Positions 55,454-64,000 of a DNA stretch of 64,000 nt are shown piece by piece. The DNA comes from Lasiodiplodia sp. COLG20 (lineage: Eukaryota > Ascomycota > Dothideomycetes > Botryosphaeriales > Botryosphaeriaceae). The notes under the pieces are model-generated. The model ran no database searches and was not told the origin of the DNA. It worked only from the letters and a program-made list of their open reading frames with translations. Every line of letters starts with the position of its first letter. The stretch's first letter is position 1. Where the stretch lies: contig VNWV01000004.1 of assembly GCA_009801085.1 (NCBI GenBank), positions 1,302,001 through 1,366,000 of the forward strand, read 5' to 3'. Both the position numbers and the translations under genes were made by a program.

Positions 55454-57298
55454 GACGGGCAAAAGAGATTGATGAGGGTTTGCGGATGTTGACGAAATGC
55501 TCGCCCTTTGACACGATTGAATGCAACGGTGAGCAGCGAATAGTCATCCTCCTCTTTTCGGGCTATACCATGCTAGCTGCTGGAAGGGCGCGAACGACAA
55601 GTGAAAAAAGGAAAAAATCGGCTGAATTCCAGCGCTCGAGGCGCTTAGTGAACCCCCGGTGCTGACTTGCAGGAGACGGCCCGTTATCGGCCGCGGAGAT
55701 CCCGTGCACTCACAAGATACTAGCCATTGGGGCCCATTGTTCCAACCATATGGGTAATGGAAACAAGAATCTGGACGCAGATGTTGGTTGGAAGGCTACT
55801 AAACCACTTCCGTACGTCGACTTCAACCTAACTACGTTGAGTGCAATGAGTCACCAAACAAGCTCGCAAGGAGCGAAACATTTGTACCGCAAGATTGCGC
55901 TTCTGTGTGTCCTCTTTTCCCCACCCATGGCGGCCCCCCAAATCGCGGGGGAACGCAGTGGGTGTCTGCATGTCCGGGGCGGGAATGAAGGCGTTCGTCA
56001 CGCGTCATGATAAGCTTACCAATCCGGCCGCATGCTTTGCGGCGCCGCGCGGTATCGGCGGCAGTCGGATTGGCCACTGCCACCGCATCAAGCACCACAA
56101 AAAGTAAGTCAGTCAATACAGGAACACTCTACATCTGACGTGAGCATCTCGCTCTTCTTCTGAGTACTGTACGGCCAGTTGCCACGACCCTGCAATACGC
56201 CAATACAGAGCCTGAAATCGTTACTCTGTGTCTCGGACGCGTATATGTAATAATACAGAGAGTATTCCGGCCAAAAGCCAACATTGATTGTTTTTTCCCC
56301 TCTTACTATGGGTAGTCAAATTATTCCTCATAGATATCGTAAGGAAAAAAACTCCGGGGGGTCGTACTTACTCCCTCCCCTGTTCCAAGGTCTGCTACAC
56401 ATTCTTCGCGCTAGCCTTCGGCTGCAATACCCTTCTGTAGCCGCACTGCTGGCCTTCCACAACGGGACACCGCCCTTTGCCCCCAGACTTTTAGTGCGGC
56501 GATTGTTCGATAAACCCTCCAAGGCGTTCAGCCTTACCTGGAGAGTATCAGTAGGGCCTTTAGGCAGCGCCACCCACGTGCTCATCGGGTTTCCCGACGA
56601 TCAGTATGAAGCCCTGCATATTAACAGGGAGTTGCAGGTTACATGGAAGTGAACGGCCATCGCCGCTTGTTCGATTGACACCAAAGTAGGTTACCGGTTG
56701 AACACTCCGCACTCTTCTTACATGGGCAGCTGAAGCAATAGCCGGATGTACTCGGAGCAATGTCAGGGTTTGATTTGCGCAAATGCGTCCAGGCATAGGA
56801 TCCAACTGCCGGAAGCAGTGTGTATACGTGGGCGTAATGAGAAAGTTTCGGTAAAAGCCTTTTTTGTCCTCGGTTGTGAAAGTACCTACCATGTTTCGCA
56901 GGCTCTCGTTGACAGTGCCAATCGGGTGTTCGAATGAAGTCCAAAGTTCCTACCCGGCCAGTATCGCGGCGATCGCACGGCTAGGATTGGAGGAAGTGGT
57001 CGATGCAAGTATTGACGACCACATCTAGACGGGCGCATCGACCCCTCCACCGTGTTGTAAAGCTACACGAACCAGCTCCGCTTTGCTCCTGGCATTACAC
57101 TGCGTGCGGACTGGCTTGCTCGTTTTGCCCCTCCACATTTCCCCGCATTTTACTGTGAAGATCCGCGGCTTATCGTCAGCCTGATGCTCTAATTGGCCGC
57201 TTGTCATTGGCCTGCGCCCCCTTCCTCGGAGCAGCAACAAAGTTATATAACGTCGCTGCTGTCTCAACCTGTTGCCTTCAAATTCAAACTACGGCATC
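55454..57298. other. Divergent intergenic region, 1.8 kb
   Basis: Holds the promoters of the homeobox gene (minus) and the class II aldolase gene (plus), including a TATA box at 57244. A 115-codon ATG frame at about 56308-56652 (plus) has mixed composition but no family resemblance and is left unannotated. Confidence 0.45.
57244..57250 (+). promoter_or_regulatory. TATA box of the class II aldolase gene
   Basis: TATATAA about 49-55 nt upstream of the ATG at 57299, followed by a short leader. Motif match only. Confidence 0.45.
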
Positions 57299-58288
57299 AT
57301 GTCTCCACCATCTGCCATCCACAACGGCGCTGAAAATAAGCCCACCTTCACCACGCATGAGCCTGGATTGAGTGCGGCAAAGGCCAGCAAGCTGGGCGGG
57401 CTTGCAATCCCGAGGCCACCGACCTTCGAAGATCCCCATGCTGAACGCAAATATCTGAAAGAAAGGCTTGCCGCAGCCTTCAGGATCTTCGGCAAGTACG
57501 GTTTCGACGAAGGCGTTGCGGGGCATATCACGGTCCGAGTGCGTATACTCTGGCAGTCCCGCGCACCACAACTGCTTCCTGACCTGCATTCTTATGTATA
57601 GGACCCAGTCGACCCGAAAACCTTCTGGGTCAACCCGTTTGGAGTCGCCTTCTCGCTCATCAAGGCTTCCGATCTCATTCAGGTGGATGAGGAAGGCCAG
57701 ATTATCGACGGTGGGCCCGTCAGGCTCCTCAACACGGCAGCCTTCATGATCCACAGCGCGATCCATCAAGCTCGGCCGGACATCAACGCTGCTGCTCACA
57801 GCCACAGCATCTATGGACGGAGCTTCTGTACCCTTGGCAGGCCGCTGGACATCATCACCCAGGATTCCTGCGCCTTCTATCAAGACCATGTCGTTTACGA
57901 GTCCTTCAATGGCATCGTCCTCGCCGAGCAAGAGGGCAAGAACATTGCCTCGTGTCTGGGCAACAAGAAAGCAGCACTGCTTCAAAACCATGGCCTTCTA
58001 ACCGTGGGCAACACCATAGAGGAGGCTGTCTTCTGGTAAGGAAAAGACAAGCTCCATATCCGACATATTCTGATTGGTTTTAGGTTTGTAAGCCTAGAGA
58101 AATGCTGCAAGGCGCAGCTCCTCGCCGATGCTGCAGCAGCGGGCCGTGGGGGCCAGACGATCAAAATCAACGAGGAAGACGCTGCGTACACGTACAAGAC
58201 CGTGGGAAGCTCGAGGGCCGGTTGGTTTAGTGCGAAGCCGCTATTCGACATGATCCACAAGGAGACGGGAGGGGACTATCTCGAGTGA
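57299..58288 (+). CDS. Class II aldolase/adducin domain protein
   Basis: Three exons: 57299-57538, 57602-58035, 58084-58288, joining in frame to 292 aa. Introns are 63 and 48 nt with GTGCGT and GTAAGG donors. The aldolase/adducin fold spans about residues 50-255: LAAAFRIFGKYGFDEGVAGH at the start, DPKTFWVNPFG, then AAAHSHSIYGRSFC with the H-x-H metal pair, and QNHGLLTVGNTIEEAVFW near the end. The His residues that bind the catalytic zinc in fuculose aldolases (H-x-H and a later NHG) are present, so a metal-dependent activity is possible. Many fungal members have no known substrate, and adducin itself has lost activity. The product could act in sugar or secondary metabolism; no adjacent pathway gene supports either. 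The start is the first ATG in frame. Confidence 0.9.
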
Positions 58289-58716
58289 TTGCAACGCTGT
58301 GTGGGGAGCATGTTGGAATTGAGGGGGAACAGCAAATTGCCACCCAGGTAATGACCGGCTGCACCTGCTACTTCTGGCGGGGAAACAGGCGTTGTGGGAG
58401 TCAGGCCATGTCATTTGAATTAGGTCTATTATTAATTCGAAAATGACGAGGAGTGAGGAAGGGCTGAATTGAGTCTGATTGAGAACTCTCCCTGTCCTAC
58501 GGAACAACTGCGAGATTATGTCACATAAACGTATCTGAACTCCAGCCCCTTGCTCCGATGCCTTTCTTGTCGTTCTGTCTCATGCACAATTAGGTATACA
58601 TACAACGTCAATCGTGAGATAGCGGTCGTTCAATCTTTACGTGTCAGCGTAACAGCGTTCCATGGCTAGCCGGTGTCACAGAAGGTGTCCGAAAGTTAGC
58701 GTGATGGACAATTCCA
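58289..58716. other. Convergent 3' flanks
   Basis: 428 nt between the stops of the aldolase-type gene (plus) and the unknown gene (minus). No other feature seen. Confidence 0.5.
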
Positions 58717-59497
58717 TCACCGGAAGTAGCCGCGATCTTCATGTAGAGGAGGGTATTGCGGCGGCTGCATTATTGGCGGAGTAGGCGCTACTGGAGGGCC
58801 CCGTTGCCTGCCCAATCCTGCCATGTAACCGCCCTGCTCTTTTCGGCGCGTGCCTGGCCATTCGACAGGCGGCATGGGTGCGGACAGAGCCTCAGGTCGG
58901 GCGCGGCCCTTCTTTGCGCCCTTGTCCCGCCTTCCACCCTCGAAACCCTGGTCGGCGTAGCCGGCTTGGGCGAAGGGCGGGCGGGCAACAGCTGGATCTC
59001 TCTCGCTGGGCAGGTGCAGGTCGACCAGACCGTAGAAGTAATCGAGTATTTCGGGATAGCGCAGCACCGAGGCGCGCCAGTCGGCATCAACGCCTCGCTT
59101 CAGCTCAGCATGCGCCTCGGCGATCTGGGCCTGCAGCTGATGGAGAGCGGTTGGGTGCAGCGGCGGCTGGCCGCCGTATTGGACATAGATGGAGTAGAAG
59201 GGCAAGGACGACAGGTAGGCGGTGTGGGCGACGCGGCGGGCGGAGCTCAGGCGCTCAAACAATTGGAGAATGTGAGCACGGGCATGGGTGATGACCCAGT
59301 CTCTGCGGTGGAGTTAGCAGTCTCCAGAGGACGGGCAGGAGCGCTGCGGACCTGATCTCGCGCAGACGAGCATCCATGGCACGCGACTCGGCCTGCTTGA
59401 CGGCGAGCTCGAGGCGCTCGGCCTCACACGGGCATTCCTGGCCGCGGGGCGCCGGACTGCCGCAGATGGCGCAGCTGGGCGTGGCGTCTGAATCCAT
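58717..59497 (-). CDS. Conserved-looking protein with N-terminal Cys cluster, function unknown
   Basis: Two exons, 59497-59352 and 59302-58717, joining in frame to 243 aa. The 49-nt intron has a GTCCGC donor and a GCTAAC branch site. The N-terminus has CAICGSPAPRGQECPCE, a C-x2-C and C-x-C cluster that could bind one zinc. A long amphipathic helix follows (ERLELAVKQAESRAMDARLREIRDW), then WVITHARAHILQLFERLSSA and YLSSLPFYSIY. The C-terminal 110 residues are Pro/Gly/Arg-rich and disordered. I recall similar short proteins in Aspergillus and relatives starting with CAICG, with no assigned function. The intron is needed to join EIR|DWVITHAR, which would otherwise run into an unrelated frame. A regulatory or scaffold role is a guess only. 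Confidence 0.78.
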
Positions 59498-60924
59498 GGT
59501 TGAAGACTAAGGGTGTCAAGAGCGCACGTTGAGGAGTGCGGGCGGCATGGTCGTGAGACGTGACGGCAGAGCGGGGACGGACGAAGACACAGGCGACGAG
59601 GCGGGCTGGTTGAGTCTGATTCGTGAGCGTACGATGTGTTGTTCGAGCAGCTGCTGATGCGTGATCGCCCGCCCCGCGACAGCGCACGCCCGCGCCATCA
59701 TGCGGCTCCATGGACAGCGCCTCGCCCGCCTGGTCCTTGCCAATCGTAGCCGAACGTCGTCGGATATTGCGCCCGCCTACTTGCCTCTTGTGTCCGGATG
59801 CTTATGTGTCCATTGAAACCGACCTTTTCACTCATCATTATTCGCCGGTAGACTTTTCTTAGCTGTGCGCTTCGAGGATGGATTTTGACAGTAATCCGTA
59901 CGTTTGCCGACCATTGGATCTTTGCAGTCTGTTGCGCTCCGTCGATCTCGACTTGCAAAAGTACGTCCCGCGGTACTCAGCGCCAAGGTTGGGGTCGGTT
60001 GGAGGATTTGGTTCTCACCTTCATCTGTAGCGCTCAATTAATAGATCTGCCTAGATGTCACATCTCTCAACGCTCGCCTTTGCGAATTGACTGGATTCCA
60101 CCACCCGCTGGCTTCAAGGGCTGAATGGGTTCGTCTACATTGGTCGGCTGGGATTCTGCGTGGTGCAGAACTTGGTAGGAATATTTGTCAACAGCTTTGA
60201 GAAAGGGATGTGGGGGTGTCGGAGAAATGCATGTGAGGCAGCTGCATTGCACTGGGATGCAAATATCATCCTTTTGTGTTAAAAAATAGTAGGGCTTATG
60301 TTTTATCACATCACAATTTAGCACAGCCGGCCATCGATGAGCCAGAAGCTGACAACGTGCTTACGGGCAAACGAGGTGATGGGCGTGTGATGGCGGCAAG
60401 AATAGTGGGAACGGAGCATTCAACGGGGCAGGGTAGAGGGAGGGGTGCATGAGTGGAGACCAGCAGCAAGCTGGGGGCAGGGAGTGCTCCTGCCGCTGGA
60501 TGTGGAGAAGTTCACGACGGCATTGCTCGCGGCGATGGCAGCGAAGGCAGCGCAACACCGAGCTCTTAGCCGCGCGTAGGCTGCCGCAGGCGGAGCGTAG
60601 ACGCGCGGAATAATAAGCAGCGGTAGCAGCGGTCGCAGCGTGTCGCCGGGCGCGGTGGCTGGTCCAAGACCCTGAAAGCTTAACGGCCAACCTCTTGCGT
60701 CACAGCCTCCTAGGCAAAAATGCAGAAAATACCTCTGGGCGGGGGGGCCACCTGCACTTCTCTCCCCTCGATAAACATCAACCTCTTCCACACCGCACAC
60801 CCGCAACCCATTGCGTGCCTGTCCCCGCGCGTCCGAGCCAGAGCCCGCCAACCTCCAATGCCACCGCACGGCCCGCTGAAGCCAAGCTGATTCCCACCGC
60901 GACTTCCGTCACCAGCTGTCCACC
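59498..60924. other. Divergent promoter region, 1.4 kb
   Basis: Between the start codons of the unknown gene (minus) and the histidine phosphatase-family gene (plus). The short frames are without resemblance. No RNA gene or repeat was recognised. Confidence 0.5.
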
Positions 60925-62969
60925 ATGCCTCGCGCTCCTGCCGTGGTTATCGTTGCAAGGCAAGTCTAATCATCTCGTTTCCCGTGCGGCGCCTAGCTAA
61001 CCCGCCTAGGCACGGCGCCCGTCTCGATGCCGCCGACAAGACCTGGCATCTTACCTCCCCCACGCCCTATGACCCTCCCCTTACCTATGGCGGTTGGACC
61101 CAGTCGCGCGCTCTCGGCACCCGCATAGCCAGTCTGCTGCAAGCCCGCGAAGACGGCGACATTCCGTCCCCTGCATCGCATAGCCGGAGCAATAGTCTGG
61201 ATGCTGGCCTCAACAATCGCGCCTCGCCTAGCCCCGATCGCCGGCGGAAGCGGAAGCACAGGGTTGTCATCCACAGCTCGCCGTTTCTCCGCTGTATCCA
61301 GACTTCGGTTGCAATCAGTGCCGGCATCGCGCAGTACCAGGGCTCGCCGCCAGCCTCGCGCTCCCGGAGCAATTCCCCGCGCCGCCGCGCTTCCTTGCAC
61401 ACCACGACCCTCAACGGTCGCGCCAACGACCGCTCTCCGGGCCCCAAGGCCATTCCAGAGCCCGAAGACAACCCAACTCGCAACGTCTTGAGCAAGGCCT
61501 TCCAGAAGAGGAGCTTCGAGAAGACGACGCTGCGCGTTGATGCGTTCCTGGGCGAGTGGCTTTCGCCCGACTATTTTGACAGCATCACCCCGCCCCCGAA
61601 TTCAACCATGATGGTTGCGGGCGCCAAGGCGGATCTTCTCCGCCGTGGTGAATACATAGATGCACGCCCGAACTCTTCGCAGGGATCAGGGCATTTTCCC
61701 GGCGGCTGGGGCTCCGATAGAGGCGCCGGCACCGCGAGTAGCTTCAGCCCCTCCAACAACTCCCTTTCAGGTTTGGGCAGCTTGGCTCAGGCACTGCCGC
61801 TCCGCGATAGGGCCAGTAGTCAAGGAAGCGCTTCAAGCGCTGCCAGCAGAGCCAGTCGCAGGCGCGAGATGGCCATCGCGGCCACAACAAAGTCCGATGC
61901 CGGCGTCTACAGGCCGCCCGTGCCTTCATACGCTGTATCCCCCGCCGAGCCGATTCCCAGAGGCTATGTTGCCCATGCACGAGACGCTTGCGTTGGAATT
62001 GATTATCAGTGGGATAGTATGCGCGAGCCGCAGGAGTGGGGGGATGGAGGCATGTATGGCGAGGAGTGGAGTGCGATGCACAAGCGGTTTCGACGTGGTC
62101 TGAACAAGATGGTTTCGTGGTACAAAGAGCAAGGTTCCGCAGGTCATCCCGACGAGGCCGTCGAAGATGAAGAGGAGGAGGAGGATCTTGTTTTGGTCTT
62201 GGTCACTCATGGTGCTGGCTGCAACGCCTTGATCGGCGCCCTAACCAACCAGCCAGTCCTTCTGGATGTTGGCATGGCTTCGCTGACCATGGCTCTCAAG
62301 AAGCAGCCTTCAGATCAACCGCCGTCGGAACCAGTGAGCCGCACGTCTTCGCCTTTCAACGAGCGTCGCAGGTCCGGTCTTGAAAACGCGCTAGCGGACC
62401 AGTACGAAATGGTCATCGTTGCGTCGACGGAGCATCTGCGCGTTGGTGCTGATCCTGCTCGACCTGCTCTTCTGGCGGACAACTCGCTTGACCAAATCAG
62501 TGATTTTCAGCGTCGCCATGCTGGAAGCTCTATGGAGAACATGGGAGACACCGGACGCAGGACAAGCAGTTCATTGGGCAGCATGAGGCGCAGCTCAACT
62601 GTCCACTCTCTCACAAGGAGCTATACACCCGGCCACGGGCGTCATACGCCCAGCAGCCCGAATCTTGGTCCGACAACTGGGCTGTGGAGCAAGCCGGCTC
62701 CTAAAGAAGAAGGAGCTCCCGCGACGAACAACGGAGCTAGTACAGCAGACTTTCTGCTAAACTTTGGAGCGACTGACGCCGCCAGTCCCAAGCAGGAAGT
62801 AGTAGTCCCAGAGAAGGAAGAAGCTCAAGATGACATTGCGCCACTGCCTCCTAATATCGGCCGATCGATGAGCCAGCATGGACTCTGGGGCTCTGTCCCG
62901 TCGGGTGCGCGTACGGAGAAGGAGAGAGGGCCGAAGAGACGTTGGACTATCAACGAGCAAGATGCTTGA
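60925..62969 (+). CDS. Histidine phosphatase (phosphoglycerate mutase-like) family protein
   Basis: Two exons, 60925-60959 and 61010-62969, joining in frame to 664 aa. Exon 1 encodes only MPRAPAVVIVA plus two bases of Arg12. The intron then interrupts the catalytic RHG motif (Arg12-His13-Gly14) and rejoins in frame at HGARLDAADKTWHL. Its donor reads AG|GCAAGT, so this is a GC-AG intron. The second catalytic-type His is in LVLVTHGAGCNALIG (about residue 410). FLRCIQTSVAIS near residue 108 is the usual third motif. Long Ser-rich insertions (PSPDRRRKRKH, RSNSPRRRASL) interrupt the core, and the C-terminal 200 residues are Ser/Pro-rich. Family members dephosphorylate diverse substrates; none is indicated here. 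The fold call is firm, the substrate unknown. Confidence 0.85.
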
Positions 62970-63360
62970 AAGAGTAGAAGACTTTAGCATTGATGTATCA
63001 TTATGGGTAGGGTGAGCTATTAGAGCGTCGGCGTTTCGGGGGTTTTTGACGGGTTGCATATTGCATGAAGGCATTCGCAAATGTTTCGGCAACCATTTTT
63101 TATTCTAGCTTGTCTGCACGGCTCGATACCCTTAGAAAGAACATATGGAACAAATGCTCATGCACTGCACGGTACTTGCGAAGGGTATGTCTTGGCGTCA
63201 CGTGGACGCGTTGATAAGGTTGTTGATTGTTAAGCAGGCGCGCTGACGCAACGGGGATGCGTCGCGCCTGCGCTTCAGACAGGAGCACCGCCCGCATCCT
63301 TCTTCGCCCTCACACCCCATGGCACTGCATTCCGCCGGCTAAGCTCCTGATCTCGACACA
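62970..63360. other. Intergenic between two plus-strand genes
   Basis: 391 nt holding the 3' flank of the phosphatase-family gene and the GPI8 promoter. No further feature seen. Confidence 0.5.
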
Positions 63361-64000
63361 ATGCGTTCTTTCGGCGCCGCTCAGCTCCTTATTGGGCTGT
63401 GCCTCCTGGCTGCGCTCAGTTGGGCGGAGCATACATCCAACTGGGCCGTCCTGGTCTCGACGTCCCGCTTCTGGTTCAACTACCGTCACCTCGCCAATGT
63501 GCTTTCGCTCTACCGTACCGTCAAGCGTCTCGGCATCCCCGACTCGCAGATTATCCTCATGCTCCCCGACGACATGGCATGCAATCCGCGCAACGCCTTC
63601 CCCGGTACCGTGTACAACAATGCAGACCGGGCGCTAGATCTGTACGGTGATAACATAGAGGTGGACTACCGCGGATACGAGGTGACTGTGGAAAATTTCA
63701 TCCGCCTCATGACGGACCGCGTTGGCGAGGACATGCCGCGCAGTAAACGCCTCTTGACCGACGACCGAAGCAATATTTTGGTCTACATGACGGGCCATGG
63801 CGGCAACGAGTTCTTGAAGTTTCAGGATGCCGAGGAGATCAGCGCGTTTGATCTTGCGGATGCCTTTGAACAGATGTGGGAGAAGAAGCGGTAAGCAAAG
63901 CTGCAGGAAGATGGCATGAGCTGAAGCTAACGCGCGCTTGCACAGCTACCACGAGATGCTCTTCATGATTGACACGTGCCAAGCCAACACCATGTATAGC
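63361..64000 (+). CDS. GPI8: GPI-anchor transamidase catalytic subunit Gpi8 (partial)
   Basis: Exon 1 is 63361-63890; a 55-nt intron (GTAAGC donor, GCTAAC branch site, CACAG acceptor) is followed by exon 2 from 63946, which leaves the window. About 195 of the usual 400 or so residues are seen. Signal peptide [20 protein letters not shown], then the C13-family core: [36 protein letters not shown], and the catalytic dyad His146 (MTGHGG) and Cys188 (DTCQA) just after the intron. The spacing of the dyad matches yeast Gpi8. The enzyme cleaves the C-terminal signal of precursor proteins in the ER and attaches the GPI anchor, with Gaa1, Gpi16, Gpi17 and Gab1. The missing C-terminus should carry the membrane anchor. 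Confidence 0.95.

Noticed and set aside
56308..56652. 115-codon plus-strand ATG frame in the homeobox/aldolase intergenic region
   Set aside because: Mixed, protein-like composition, but no recognised family, no splice partner and an equally open antisense frame. A search against relatives would decide.
1..64000. Secondary-metabolite or effector gene cluster
   Set aside because: No polyketide synthase, NRPS, terpene cyclase or P450 is present; the dehydrogenase and regulators are far apart and mixed with housekeeping genes.

Overview
The window is nuclear DNA of a filamentous ascomycete (Pezizomycotina). A Dothideomycete-type genome is my guess, but the sequence alone does not settle the class. 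The evidence is gene content plus gene structure. Content includes a chitin synthase, a proteinase K-like subtilisin, a fungal-specific C2H2 regulator, a homeobox/C2H2 regulator, a monopolin subunit and a Bbc1-type SH3 protein. Structure is many short introns (about 45-65 nt) with GTAAGT/GTGAGT-like donors and CTAAC/CTGAC branch sites just before the acceptor. Base composition is moderately GC-rich. There is no operon structure, CRISPR array, rRNA gene, tRNA gene or intact transposon that I can see.

Layout. 1-1563: 5' part of a coiled, Arg/Glu-rich hypothetical protein on the minus strand. 5687-7283: a four-exon cation/H+ exchanger. 8939-12316: a two-finger C2H2 regulator, divergent from an F-box protein (13702-15174). 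17152-20115: a repeat protein that may be mitochondrial. 21129-24623: a chitin synthase, divergent from a small type I membrane protein (25651-26656). 27493-30098: a short-chain dehydrogenase and the monopolin subunit Pcs1/Csm1. 33331-37348: three minus-strand housekeeping genes (ribosomal eS17, a mitochondrial small-subunit protein, an Rtr1-type CTD phosphatase), divergent from BBC1 (37847-41745). 42475-43286: a small GPI-type secreted protein. 44190-45634: a secreted subtilisin. 47879-49229: mitochondrial acetyl-CoA acetyltransferase. 49608-51850: a six-exon 5'-nucleotidase-family enzyme. 52351-55453: a homeobox/C2H2 regulator that also carries a C6 cluster. 57299-58288: a class II aldolase/adducin-type protein. 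58717-59497: a conserved-looking protein of unknown function. 60925-62969: a histidine phosphatase-family protein. 63361 to the right edge: GPI8.

Most genes are independent housekeeping or regulatory units, not a pathway cluster. A loose cell-surface theme runs through the chitin synthase, the GPI-type secreted protein, the secreted protease, Bbc1 (cortical actin/endocytosis) and Gpi8 (GPI anchoring). The genes are not arranged as a secondary-metabolite or effector cluster. I did not find a convincing new biological system. The points most worth a second look are a GC-AG intron that splits a catalytic motif, the triple DNA-binding architecture of the homeobox regulator, the 40-residue repeat protein, a Vnx1-like exchanger signature, and upstream ORFs overlapping three start codons.

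Exon boundaries were placed by eye from splice signals, reading-frame continuity and family resemblance. No transcript evidence or database search was available.
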